Shown here piece by piece: positions 23,988-32,893 of a DNA stretch of 64,000 nt. Made by a program: the position numbers and the translations under genes. The DNA comes from Streptomyces nodosus (GTDB lineage: Bacteria; Actinomycetota; Actinomycetes; Streptomycetales; Streptomycetaceae): positions 5,301,501-5,365,500 of the forward strand of contig NZ_CP023747.1 of assembly GCF_008704995.1 (NCBI RefSeq). Direction: 5' to 3'. The notes beneath the pieces were generated by a model, which worked only from the letters and a program-made list of their open reading frames with translations, did not search any database and was not told where the DNA came from. The stretch's first letter is position 1, and each line of letters opens with the position of its first letter.

Positions 23988-24953
23988 TCAGTAACCGAAG
24001 TCCTGTGTCCACCAGGGGCCCCCGGAGCCGAAGTGGACCCCCACGCCCAGTGTCTGGAAGTCGCAGTTCAGTATGTTCGCCCGGTGCCCGGGGCTGTTCA
24101 TCCAGGCCTCCATCACGGCCTCGGCGGTCGCCTGGCCACGGGCTATGTTCTCGCCGCCCAGGCCGGTTATGCCGAGGACGCCCGCACGGTCCCAGGGGTC
24201 CTTGCCGCCGGGGTCGGTGTGGTCGAAGAAGTTCCGGGTGGCCATGTCCTGGCTGAAGTCCGCCGCCAGCCTCTGCAGGGGGGCGTTCGCGGTCAGGGGG
24301 CTGCAGCCGACCTTCGCGCGCTCCTGATTGACCAGGTTGAGCACCGCCGCCCCGGCAGCGGCCTCGTCCGACACCTCCACCGGCGGGGTGACCTTCGGCG
24401 GCTCCGGCTTCTCCGGCGCCGGGGGCGCGGTGGTCGCGGGCGCCGTCGGGGTCTCGGTGGCCGTCGGGGTGGGCGCCTCCGAGGGCTTCTCCTCGGCCGG
24501 TGCCGACGTGGACGGAGAGGCGGAGGGAGTCGCGGCCGGAGAGGCCGTGCGGTCCGCGCCGCGGCTGGTGGAGCCGGCCCCGCGTTCCTCGGCCGAGCCG
24601 CTGGTGCCTCCCTGCTCGGTGGCGAAGCCCGACGGGGCGACGCCCCCGGCCTCCACCTCGCCCTGGTCACCGCTCACCGTGAAGTGTCCGGCGCCGGGCA
24701 GCACCCCGGTGGCGACCGCCGCGGTGCCCAGCGCGACGGCTGCGGAGACACCCAGCAGACCGGTGCGGACCGGGGTCGCGGCCTTCTTCTTGCGGTGCGA
24801 GCGCGTTGCGAGCCGCTCCTCCTCCAGGACCGCGGCGAAGCCGTAGAGGTTTTCGGGGCCGTAGCGCTCCGCGGGGGGCTGTTCTTCCGATGTCACCCCG
24901 CCCGCGCGGCCCGAGGCGGCGCGTCCGGCGTCGGAGCGTCGGTGGCGTCCCAT
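23988..24953 (-). CDS. CAP-domain (SCP) membrane-anchored protein
   Basis: A 321-residue protein. A cytoplasmic N-terminus is followed by a membrane segment (about residues 64-84, after RSHRKKK), a long Thr/Pro/Ala/Ser linker (about 95-200) and a CAP domain from about 200. The CAP signatures are FFDHTDPGGKDPWDRAG and ENIARGQATAEAVMEAWMNSPGHRANIL. This suggests an extracellular, single-pass surface protein of unknown role. The start at 24953 is the first Met; the protein is codirectional with the HxlR gene. Confidence 0.85.
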   Translation of the reverse strand: MGRHRRSDAGRAASGRAGGVTSEEQPPAERYGPENLYGFAAVLEEERLATRSHRKKKAATPVRTGLLGVSAAVALGTAAVATGVLPGAGHFTVSGDQGEVEAGGVAPSGFATEQGGTSGSAEERGAGSTSRGADRTASPAATPSASPSTSAPAEEKPSEAPTPTATETPTAPATTAPPAPEKPEPPKVTPPVEVSDEAAAGAAVLNLVNQERAKVGCSPLTANAPLQRLAADFSQDMATRNFFDHTDPGGKDPWDRAGVLGITGLGGENIARGQATAEAVMEAWMNSPGHRANILNCDFQTLGVGVHFGSGGPWWTQDFGY

Positions 24954-25094
24954 CTGCTGGCCTTCCTGGTCTTGCGGTCAGCGTCACTCACTCGAATGAG
25001 TGAGTTTCATACGAGAATCATTGGGTCGGGACGCTACCGCATGGCGCAAGGGGAGGATGTGCCCACGGGGACATTGGCCGGTTAGCGTGCACCC

Positions 25095-25376
25095 ATGAAT
25101 GACGACGCACGGCTCGTCGCATGGGTGCGCGGGCGTGTCCAAGGGGTGGGTTTCCGCTGGTTCACCCGGGCCAAGGCGCTGGAGATCGGCGGACTGAGTG
25201 GCTTTGCTCTCAATCTGGAGGACGGGCGGGTGCAGGTGGTCGCCGAGGGGCCACGGCAGGGGTGCGAGGGCCTGCTCGACTGGCTCCGGGGTGACGACAC
25301 ACCCGGGCGTGTGGACGGAGTCACTGAGATGTGGGACACGCCCCGCGGCGGTTACGACGGCTTCGCGGTCCGCTGA
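25095..25376 (+). CDS. acyP: acylphosphatase
   Basis: A 93-residue enzyme hydrolysing acyl phosphates. The phosphate-binding loop VRGRVQGVGFRWFT contains the catalytic Arg21, and GFALNLEDG contains the catalytic Asn40. Length matches the family. ATG at 25095. It is upstream of the smc region, as in other actinobacteria. Confidence 0.95.
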   Translation: MNDDARLVAWVRGRVQGVGFRWFTRAKALEIGGLSGFALNLEDGRVQVVAEGPRQGCEGLLDWLRGDDTPGRVDGVTEMWDTPRGGYDGFAVR

Positions 25377-25759
25377 GGCGATGCCGCAAACGGGGTACCC
25401 GAGGAAGCGGAAGACCTGCCGCCGGTTCCTGCCGGAAGCGGAAAAGGGCCTGGTGGTTGCCAAGAATCGCCACTCATGGCAGGCTCCCGGGTAGGGATGA
25501 TCTCCACCGCCCGCAGGGCCCCGCAGGAGTCGCAGAGCCGCCCGTTCCAAGGCCGCCGCACCCGGGAAGCCCGCCGACGCGAGGCGTGATCGTGTTGACC
25601 GTCAAACTTTTTGGTGAGACGCTGAAAGCCCCGCGCACCTTAGCTGTTTGGCATGTGAGAACGGCATAAGAATTCCAGAGTGCCAAGCACCGCGGGTGCA
25701 AAAATCCCTCACGACCCACACCGCTTCGGTCGGTCACTCAGTGTGGAGGACCATCCATC
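25377..25759. other. 383-base gap before the small coiled-coil gene
   Basis: No gene is supported. The stretch is less GC-rich than its neighbours (ttgaccgtcaaactttttggtgag near 25595). TTGACC at 25595-25600 resembles a -35 box, but no convincing -10 follows at 17 bases, so no promoter is claimed. The likely function is the leader of the gene at 25760. Confidence 0.4.
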
Positions 25760-25963
25760 ATGGCAAAGGCGCTTCTCGGTTACGTCGGCGGCTCCGACCC
25801 GCGACTCCTCGCCGAGATGCGACGGCTCCAGCAGCGCGTCCAGGAGCTCGAGTCCGAGCTCGTACGGATCCAGGCGGAGAACGACGCGCTGACGGCTGCC
25901 GCTTCTCACGACAGGATCATGGAGAGCATCGACGCACACCAGGCGGAGCCTGCGCTCACCTGA
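25760..25963 (+). CDS. small conserved coiled-coil protein
   Basis: A 67-residue protein, MAKALLGYVGGSDPRLLAEMRRLQ..., which is conserved next to smc in Streptomyces. A short glycine-rich start leads to a single heptad-repeat coiled coil (QQRVQELESELVRIQAENDALT). No enzyme motif or membrane segment. ATG 25760 is preceded by GGAGG at 25745-25749. A classical terminator follows at 26035. Function unknown; it may be a structural partner. Confidence 0.75.
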   Translation: MAKALLGYVGGSDPRLLAEMRRLQQRVQELESELVRIQAENDALTAAASHDRIMESIDAHQAEPALT

Positions 25964-26034
25964 TCACTGCATCGCTCCACGACAGCACCGGCAGTGGTTG
26001 GGCTGCTCTCAACCGCTCAGCTGCCAGAGTCTGC

Positions 26035-26056
26035 AAGGGACGCCTCGGCGTCCCTT
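26035..26056 (+). terminator. intrinsic terminator after the small gene
   Basis: aagggacgc / gcgtccctt form a 9-bp stem (26035-26043 and 26048-26056) with a ctcg loop, followed directly by CTTTCTT. It is one of the few hairpins here with a T tract. Confidence 0.85.
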
Positions 26057-26203
26057 CTTTCTTGCCCCCGCGCCTCGCCCCCGTGCACCCCTCCCGCCCC
26101 CGCGCACCTTACGGCCTCTTCACGGAGGGTGTGCCCTGCATGTTCATGGGTGAAACCGCGGGTTCATGGAGTGGGACATCGGTGAAAGGTAGAGTCCGGC
26201 GGC

Positions 26204-29200
26204 GTGCACCTCAAGGCCCTGACCCTCCGGGGGTTCAAGTCGTTCGCCTCGGCGACCACGCTCCGGTTCGAACCGGGGATCACCTGTGTGGTGGGGCCGA
26301 ATGGCTCGGGCAAGTCCAATGTCGTGGACGCCCTCAGCTGGGTCATGGGGGAGCAGGGGGCCAAATCGCTGCGCGGCGGCAAGATGGAGGACGTCATCTT
26401 CGCCGGCACCACCGGGCGCCCGCCGCTCGGCCGCGCCGAGGTGTCCCTGACCATCGACAACTCCGACGGGGCCCTCCCGATCGAGTACTCCGAGGTCACC
26501 ATCACGCGGATCATGTTCCGCAACGGCGGCAGCGAGTACCAGATCAACGGCGACACCTGCCGCCTCCTGGACATCCAGGAACTTCTCTCCGACTCCGGCA
26601 TCGGCCGTGAGATGCATGTGATCGTCGGCCAGGGCCAGCTCGACTCCGTGCTGCACGCCGACCCCATGGGCCGCCGCGCCTTCATCGAAGAGGCGGCGGG
26701 CGTGCTGAAACACCGCAAGCGCAAGGAGAAGGCGCTGCGCAAGCTGGACTCCATGCAGGCGAACCTGGCCCGCGTCCAGGACCTCACCGACGAGTTGCGC
26801 CGCCGGCTGAAACCGCTGGGACGGCAGGCGGCGGTCGCGCGCCGGGCGGCCGTCATCCAGGCCGACCTCCGGGACGCCCGGCTGCGGCTGCTCGCCGACG
26901 ACCTGGTACGGCTGCGGGAGGCGCTCCGGGCCGAGATCGCGGACGAGGCCGCGCTCAAGGAACGCAAGGAGAGCGCCGAGGCCGAGCTGAAGAAGGCACT
27001 GCGGCGCGAGGCGTTCCTGGAGGACGAGGTACGGCGGCTCGCCCCGCGGCTGCACCGCGCCCAGCAGACCTGGTACGAGCTGTCCCAGCTCGCGGAGCGG
27101 GTGCGCGGCACGATCTCGCTCGCCGACGCGCGAGTGAAGAGCGCCCGGTCGGCGCCCGTGGAGGAGCGTCGCGGACGCGACCCCGAGGACATGGAACGGG
27201 AGGCCGCGCGCGTCCGCGAGCAGGAGGCCGAACTGACCGCGGCGCTCGAGGCGGCCGAGCGCGCCCTGGAGGACACCGTCGCCCACCGGGCCGATCTCGA
27301 ACGCGAACTGGCGAGCGAGGAGCGGCGGCTGAAGGACGCGGCCCGCGCGCTCGCCGACCGCCGCGAGGGCCTGGCCCGGCTGAACGGACAGGTCAACGCG
27401 GCCCGTTCGCGCGCCGCCTCCGCCCAGGCCGAGATCGACCGGCTGGCCGTCGCCCGCGACGAGGCGGAGGACCGCGCGGTCGCCGCCCGGCAGGAGTACG
27501 AGGCGCTCAAGGCCGAGGTCGACGGCCTCGACGCGGGCGACGCGGATCTCGCCGAGCGCCACGAGGCCGCCCGACGGGCGCTGGCCGGCGCGGAGGCCGC
27601 CCTGTCCGCGGCCCGCGAGGCGGCCGGCGCCGCCGAGCGCCGGCGTGCCGCGGTCGCGGCCCGCCATGAGGCCCTCGCCCTCGGGCTGCGCCGCAAGGAC
27701 GGCACGGGCGCCCTGCTCGGGGCGCGGGACCGGCTCGCGGGGCTCCTCGGCCCGGCGGCCGAACTGCTCTCGGTGACCTCCGGCCATGAGGTCGCCCTCG
27801 CGGCGGCCCTCGGCACGGCCGCGGACGCGCTCGCGGTCACCACCCCGGCCTCGGCCGCCGACGCCATCCGGTTGTTGCGCAAGCAGGACGCGGGCCGTGC
27901 CGCGCTGTTGCTGAGCGGCGCCCCCGAGGACGTACCGGAGGGGGCGCCGGTCGCCGGTGTGCCGTACGCGGCCGATCTGGTGCGTGGCCCCGCCGAACTG
28001 ATGCCCGCCGTGCGGCGGCTGCTGCGCTCCATGGTCGTGGTCGGCACCCTCGAGGACGCCGAGGAACTGGTCCGGGCACGGCCCGATCTGACCGCCGTCA
28101 CCGCCGAGGGCGATCTCCTCGGCGCGCACTTCGCGCACGGCGGGTCCGCCGGGGTCCCGAGCCTGCTGGAGGTGCAGGCCTCCGTCGACGAGGCCGCCGC
28201 CGAGCTGGAGGAACTCGCCGTCATCTGCGAGCGGTCGGCCGAGGAACAGTGGAGCGCGGGGGAGCGCCGCACCGAGTGCGCGGCCCTCGTCGAGGAGCTG
28301 GGGGAGCGGCGGCGCGCTGCCGAGCGCGAGAAGTCCGGAGTCGCCCAGCAGCTGGGCCGGCTGGCCGGGCAGGCGCGGGGCGCGGCCGGGGAGGCCGAGC
28401 GCTCCGCCGCTGCCGCGGCCCGGGCGCAGGAAGCCCTGGAGAAGGCCCTCGGCGAGGTCGAGGAACTGGCCGAGCGGCTCGCCGTGGCCGAGGAGATGCC
28501 GGTCGAGGCGGAGCCCGACACCTCCGTACGCGACCGGCTCGCCGCCGACGGGGCGAACGCGCGGCAGACCGAGATGGAGGCCCGGCTCCAGGTCCGTACC
28601 CATGAGGAGCGGGTGAAGGGCCTTGCCGGGCGGGCCGACGCCCTGGACCGGGGCGCCCGCGCCGAACGCGAGGCACGCGCACGGGCCGAGCGGCACCGCG
28701 CCCGACTGCGGCACGAGGCCGCCGTCGCGGAGGCCGTCGCCTCCGGTGCCCGGCAGCTCCTGGCCCATGTCGAGGTCTCGCTGGGCCGCGCGCAGGCGGA
28801 GCGCACCGCCGCCGAGGCCGCCAAGGCGCGCCGCGAGGAGGAGCTCGGAACCGCCCGTACCGAGGGCCGGGACCTCAAGGCCGAGCTCGACAAGCTCACC
28901 GACTCCGTCCACCGCGGCGAGGTGCTCGGCGCCGAGAAGCGGCTGCGCATCGAACAGCTGGAGACCCGGGCGCTGGAGGAGCTCGGGGTCGAACCGGCGG
29001 TGCTGGTCGCCGAGTACGGCCCCGACCAGCCGGTGCCGCCCTCGCCGGCCCCCGAGGGCGAGGAGCCGTCCGGGGACGCCGGGCAGCCGGGCGACCGGCC
29101 CCGGCCGTTCGTCCGCGCCGAGCAGGAGAAACGGCTCAGGGCCGCCGAGCGTGCCTACCAGCAGCTCGGCAAGGTCAATCCGCTCGCCCTGGAGGAGTTC

Positions 29201-29758
29201 GCGGCGCTGGAGGAGCGCCACACCTTCCTCGGCGAGCAGCTGGAGGACCTGAAGAAGACCCGCGCGGATCTGCTCCAGGTGGTCAAGGAGGTCGACCAGC
29301 GGGTGGAGCAGGTGTTCGCCGAAGCTTTCCGGGACACCGCCCGTGAGTTCGAGGGCGTCTTCGGCCGGCTGTTCCCCGGGGGCGACGGCCGGCTGGTGCT
29401 CACCGACCCCGACCACATGCTCACCACGGGCATCGACGTCGAGGCACGGCCCCCGGGCAAGAAGGTCAAGCGGCTCTCCCTGCTCTCCGGCGGCGAACGT
29501 TCGCTGACCGCCGTCGCGCTGCTGGTGTCGATCTTCAAGGCGCGGCCCAGCCCGTTCTATGTCATGGACGAGGTCGAGGCGGCCCTGGACGACACCAATC
29601 TGCAGCGGCTGATCCGCATCATGCAGGAGCTTCAGGAGGCCTCCCAGCTGATCGTGATCACCCATCAGAAGCGGACCATGGAGGTCGCGGACGCGCTGTA
29701 CGGCGTCTCCATGCAGGGTGACGGCGTGTCGAAGGTCATCTCCCAGCGTCTGCGCTAG
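26204..29758 (+). CDS. smc: chromosome segregation protein SMC
   Basis: An 1184-residue condensin-type ATPase. Walker A GPNGSGKSN at residues 31-39, then the signature Q-loop region of the N-lobe. Two long coiled-coil stretches rich in E, R and A flank a hinge near residues 505-660 (RKDGTGALLGARDRLAGLLG through GDLLGAHFAHGGSAG). The C-terminal lobe has the ABC signature LLSGGERSLTAVALLVSIF and the Walker B FYVMDEVEAALDD. It organises and segregates chromosomes with ScpA/B (not in the window). GTG at 26204. Confidence 0.98.
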   Translation: MHLKALTLRGFKSFASATTLRFEPGITCVVGPNGSGKSNVVDALSWVMGEQGAKSLRGGKMEDVIFAGTTGRPPLGRAEVSLTIDNSDGALPIEYSEVTITRIMFRNGGSEYQINGDTCRLLDIQELLSDSGIGREMHVIVGQGQLDSVLHADPMGRRAFIEEAAGVLKHRKRKEKALRKLDSMQANLARVQDLTDELRRRLKPLGRQAAVARRAAVIQADLRDARLRLLADDLVRLREALRAEIADEAALKERKESAEAELKKALRREAFLEDEVRRLAPRLHRAQQTWYELSQLAERVRGTISLADARVKSARSAPVEERRGRDPEDMEREAARVREQEAELTAALEAAERALEDTVAHRADLERELASEERRLKDAARALADRREGLARLNGQVNAARSRAASAQAEIDRLAVARDEAEDRAVAARQEYEALKAEVDGLDAGDADLAERHEAARRALAGAEAALSAAREAAGAAERRRAAVAARHEALALGLRRKDGTGALLGARDRLAGLLGPAAELLSVTSGHEVALAAALGTAADALAVTTPASAADAIRLLRKQDAGRAALLLSGAPEDVPEGAPVAGVPYAADLVRGPAELMPAVRRLLRSMVVVGTLEDAEELVRARPDLTAVTAEGDLLGAHFAHGGSAGVPSLLEVQASVDEAAAELEELAVICERSAEEQWSAGERRTECAALVEELGERRRAAEREKSGVAQQLGRLAGQARGAAGEAERSAAAAARAQEALEKALGEVEELAERLAVAEEMPVEAEPDTSVRDRLAADGANARQTEMEARLQVRTHEERVKGLAGRADALDRGARAEREARARAERHRARLRHEAAVAEAVASGARQLLAHVEVSLGRAQAERTAAEAAKARREEELGTARTEGRDLKAELDKLTDSVHRGEVLGAEKRLRIEQLETRALEELGVEPAVLVAEYGPDQPVPPSPAPEGEEPSGDAGQPGDRPRPFVRAEQEKRLRAAERAYQQLGKVNPLALEEFAALEERHTFLGEQLEDLKKTRADLLQVVKEVDQRVEQVFAEAFRDTAREFEGVFGRLFPGGDGRLVLTDPDHMLTTGIDVEARPPGKKVKRLSLLSGGERSLTAVALLVSIFKARPSPFYVMDEVEAALDDTNLQRLIRIMQELQEASQLIVITHQKRTMEVADALYGVSMQGDGVSKVISQRLR

Positions 29759-29766
29759 CAGTGCGT

Positions 29767-29787
29767 CGCGCCCCCGTCAGGGGCGCG
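29767..29787 (+). terminator. smc terminator hairpin
   Basis: cgcgcccc (29767-29774) pairs with ggggcgcg (29780-29787), loop cgtca. It begins 8 bases after the smc stop. The downstream ggggcgcggggg-aaccgcgcg resembles a hairpin/gggaa motif that recurs in Streptomyces intergenic regions. Confidence 0.65.
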
Positions 29788-29834
29788 GGGGAACCGCGCG
29801 CTCAGCCCGGCGAGGACCTGCACTTTCTCCATTG

Positions 29835-29920
29835 CCTTCACAAAATGAAGGAATATGCCAGCGGCTGCTGTGGGTTTTCCCACTCCTTCCGGACTTTGGG
29901 CTTCGAAAGTCGAAGACTTA
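29835..29920 (+). promoter_or_regulatory. dyad-rich region upstream of glcP
   Basis: In an AT-rich stretch 95-180 bases before the glcP start lie three inverted repeats: ccttca-N5-tgaagg (29835-29851), gacttt-N8-aaagtc (29892-29911) and cttcga-N3-tcgaag (29901-29915). The two near 29900 interleave. This looks like operator DNA for one or more regulators of the glucose permease gene; the regulator is not identifiable from the sequence. Confidence 0.4.
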
Positions 29921-30012
29921 GGCTGCTTCCGCAGTGTCTTCACCTTCAGGTGTCGCCACCTGGCAGGGCTCACCCCCACCCGGCAACGCTGCCGGGGGCC
30001 CGAGGAGTTCAT

Positions 30013-31431
30013 GTGACCAGCGCAGCGCAGGCGCCGCAGACGGGAGCCGGGACGGCTCGGCCCGAACGTCTCGGGCGCGTCGTCTTCATCGCGGCGGCGG
30101 CCGCCATGGGCGGCTTTCTCTTCGGCTACGACAGCTCCGTGATCAACGGTGCCGTCGAGGCCGTCCGGGACCGCTATGACATCGGCCCCGCGGCGCTGGC
30201 CCAGGTCATCGCCATCGCCCTGATCGGCTGTGCGGTGGGCGCCGCCACCGCGGGCCGCATGGCGGACCGCATCGGACGTATCCGGTGCATGCGGATCTCA
30301 GCCGTCCTCTTCACCGTCAGTGCCGTAGGCTCCGCGCTGCCCTTCGCCCTGTGGGACCTCGCGCTCTGGCGGGTCGTCGGCGGCTTCGCCATCGGCATGG
30401 CCTCCGTGATCGGCCCCGCCTATATCGCCGAGGTGGCGCCGCCCGCCTACCGGGGCCGGCTCGGCTCCTTCCAGCAGGCCGCGATCGTCATCGGCATCGC
30501 CGTCTCCCAGCTGGTCAACTGGGGTCTGCTGAGCGCCGCCGGCGGCGACCAGCGCGGCAGGCTGCTGGGCCTGGAGGCCTGGCAGGTGATGCTCGGCGTC
30601 ATGGTCGTCCCCGCCGTCCTCTACGGTCTGCTCTCCTTCGCCATCCCCGAGTCCCCGCGCTTTCTGATCTCCGTCGGCAGGCGCGAGCGCGCCCGGGAGA
30701 TCCTCGCCGAGGTCGAGGGCCCGGGCACCGATCTGGACGCCCGGGTCACCGGGATCGAGCAGGCCATGCGGAGCGAGCACCGGTCGACCTTCGGGGATCT
30801 GCTCGGCGGCGGCTTCCTGTTCCGTCCGATCGTCTGGATCGGCATCGGACTCTCGGTCTTCCAGCAGTTCGTCGGCATCAACGTCGCGTTCTACTACTCC
30901 TCGACGCTGTGGCAGTCGGTCGGCGTCAACCCGACGGACTCGTTCTTCTACTCCTTCACCACGTCGATCATCAATATCGTCGGCACCGTGATCGCGATGG
31001 TCTTCGTGGACCGCATCGGCCGCAAGCCGCTGGCGATCATCGGCTCGGCCGGCATGGTCGTCGGACTGGCGCTGGAGGCGTGGGCGTTCTCGTACCACCT
31101 GGTCGACGGCAGGCTGCCGGGCACACAGGGCTGGGTCGCCCTGATCGCCGCCCATGTGTTCGTCCTCTTCTTCGCCCTGTCCTGGGGTGTGGTCGTCTGG
31201 GTGATGCTCGGCGAGATGTTCCCGAACCGGATCCGCGCCGCCGCGCTGGGTGTGGCCGCCTCCGCGCAGTGGATCGCCAACTGGGCCATCACCGCGAGCT
31301 TCCCGTCGCTGTCCGACTGGAACCTCTCCGCGACCTATGTGATCTACGCGGTCTTCGCCGCGCTGTCCGTCCCGTTCGTGCTGAAGTTCGTGACCGAGAC
31401 CAAGGGCAAGGCGCTGGAGGAGATGGGCTGA
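30013..31431 (+). CDS. glcP: glucose permease (MFS sugar transporter)
   Basis: A 472-residue major facilitator protein with 12 predicted membrane segments. Sugar-porter signatures are FGYDSSVINGAV, GRMADRIGR after segment 2, PAYRGRLGSFQQ, PESPRFL before the central loop, and DRIGRKPL after segment 8. Length and sequence match Streptomyces GlcP, the main glucose uptake system whose presence is needed for glucose repression. GTG at 30013 follows a GAGGAG. The upstream region carries several dyads. Confidence 0.93.
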   Translation: MTSAAQAPQTGAGTARPERLGRVVFIAAAAAMGGFLFGYDSSVINGAVEAVRDRYDIGPAALAQVIAIALIGCAVGAATAGRMADRIGRIRCMRISAVLFTVSAVGSALPFALWDLALWRVVGGFAIGMASVIGPAYIAEVAPPAYRGRLGSFQQAAIVIGIAVSQLVNWGLLSAAGGDQRGRLLGLEAWQVMLGVMVVPAVLYGLLSFAIPESPRFLISVGRRERAREILAEVEGPGTDLDARVTGIEQAMRSEHRSTFGDLLGGGFLFRPIVWIGIGLSVFQQFVGINVAFYYSSTLWQSVGVNPTDSFFYSFTTSIINIVGTVIAMVFVDRIGRKPLAIIGSAGMVVGLALEAWAFSYHLVDGRLPGTQGWVALIAAHVFVLFFALSWGVVVWVMLGEMFPNRIRAAALGVAASAQWIANWAITASFPSLSDWNLSATYVIYAVFAALSVPFVLKFVTETKGKALEEMG

Positions 31432-31579
31432 CCGCCGGTCGGAGCCCGGGAGGAGTGGCTCCGCCCCGGGCCTCGGACGGGGCGGGCCGACCGCCTGACG
31501 AGGCGTCGGACAACCCGGTGCGCGCCGCCGGAGCCGCCGCCGGACCGGCCGGTGCCCGGTCGCGCATACTGGACGGGTT

Positions 31580-32782
31580 ATGGAAACCGTCATCCTTGCT
31601 GTAGTCATCGCCGTGGTCGTGCTCGGCGCGCTCGGCGGGCTCATCGTCGGCAGCCGGCGGCGCAAGCCGCTGCCTCCCGCGCCCCCGAAGACGCCCGACA
31701 TCACCGCCCCTCCGGCCGAGCCGCATGTCGGCGAAGAGGCCGAGACACCGAGCGACGAGGAGCGCCGGTCGATCGAGGAGGTGGGCCTCCCGGGGGCGTC
31801 CGCTCCCGTCGGCGTCGAGGAGCCGCCCACCGTCGAGGCGCCCCCGATCGAGATCCCCGAACCCAGCGCCGGCCGGCTGGTCCGGCTGCGGGCGCGACTG
31901 TCGCGCTCGCAGAACGCGCTCGGCAAGGGGCTGCTCACCCTGTTGTCCCGTGAGCACCTCGACGAGGAGACCTGGGAGGAGGTCGAGGACACGCTGCTCA
32001 CCGCCGACGTCGGTGTGCTGCCCACCGAGGAACTGGTCGAGCGGCTGCGCGAGCGGGTTCGGGTACTGGGCACCCGCACCCCCGTCGAACTGCGCGGGCT
32101 GTTGCGTGAGGAACTGCTCGCGCTGGTCGGCACCGATATGGACCGCACCGTGAAGACCGAGCCCGAGGCCCGCAAGCCCGGCATCGTGATGGTCGTCGGC
32201 GTCAACGGCACCGGCAAGACCACCACCACCGGCAAGCTCGCACGGGTGCTGGTGGCCGACGGCCGCACCGTCGTGCTCGGCGCCGCCGACACCTTCCGCG
32301 CCGCCGCCGCCGACCAGTTGCAGACCTGGGGCGAGCGGGTCGGTGCCTACACCGTGCGCGGCCCCGAGGCGGGCGACCCCGCCTCCGTGGCCTTCGACGC
32401 GGTCAAGGAGGGCAAGGAGATGGGCGTCGACGTCGTGCTCATCGACACGGCCGGGCGCCTGCACACCAAGACCGGCCTCATGGACGAGCTGGGCAAGGTC
32501 AAGCGGGTCGTCGAGAAGCACGCCCCGCTGGACGAGGTGCTGCTGGTCCTCGACGCCACGACCGGGCAGAACGGACTCGTCCAGGCCCGTGTCTTCGCCG
32601 AGGTCGTGGACATCACCGGCATCGTCCTCACCAAGCTCGACGGTACGGCCAAGGGCGGCATCGTGGTCGCGGTCCAGCGGGAGCTGGGCGTGCCGGTGAA
32701 GCTGATCGGACTCGGCGAGGGCGCCGACGACCTGGCGCCGTTCGAGCCGGAGGCGTTCGTGGATGCGCTGATCGGCGACTGA
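31580..32782 (+). CDS. ftsY: signal recognition particle receptor FtsY
   Basis: A 400-residue GTPase that docks SRP-bound ribosomes at the membrane. It begins with a hydrophobic segment (VILAVVIAVVVLGALGGLIVGSRRR), a proline/acidic linker to about residue 100, the four-helix N domain, and the G domain: GVNGTGKTTTTGKLA, ADTFRAAAADQL, DTAGRLHTKTGLMDELGK, TKLDGTAKGG. An N-terminal anchor is typical of actinobacterial FtsY. Its partner ffh lies at 40306. Confidence 0.97.
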   Translation: METVILAVVIAVVVLGALGGLIVGSRRRKPLPPAPPKTPDITAPPAEPHVGEEAETPSDEERRSIEEVGLPGASAPVGVEEPPTVEAPPIEIPEPSAGRLVRLRARLSRSQNALGKGLLTLLSREHLDEETWEEVEDTLLTADVGVLPTEELVERLRERVRVLGTRTPVELRGLLREELLALVGTDMDRTVKTEPEARKPGIVMVVGVNGTGKTTTTGKLARVLVADGRTVVLGAADTFRAAAADQLQTWGERVGAYTVRGPEAGDPASVAFDAVKEGKEMGVDVVLIDTAGRLHTKTGLMDELGKVKRVVEKHAPLDEVLLVLDATTGQNGLVQARVFAEVVDITGIVLTKLDGTAKGGIVVAVQRELGVPVKLIGLGEGADDLAPFEPEAFVDALIGD

Positions 32783-32828
32783 CGGTGAGCGCGAGGCGTA
32801 CGGCGGTCGAGGGCCGGTTACGCGACGA

Positions 32829-32862
32829 GGGCCCCGCTCCGGGTGCGAACGGAGCGGGGCCC
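32829..32862. terminator. terminator between ftsY and the convergent gene
   Basis: gggccccgctccg (32829-32841) and cggagcggggccc (32850-32862) form a perfect 13-bp stem with an 8-base loop. It lies between the ftsY stop and the convergent gene ending at 32894. Confidence 0.85.
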
Positions 32863-32893
32863 CGGTGTTTTCCGCGCCGGCCGCCCGGCGGGG

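Noticed and set aside
25595..25640. A promoter built on TTGACC before the small coiled-coil gene
   Set aside because: No acceptable -10 at 16-18 bases, so no claim.
26144..29665. A minus-strand open frame of over 1100 codons opposite smc
   Set aside because: SMC on the plus strand has all its ATPase motifs. The reverse frame is a shadow from codon bias, with no ribosome site.
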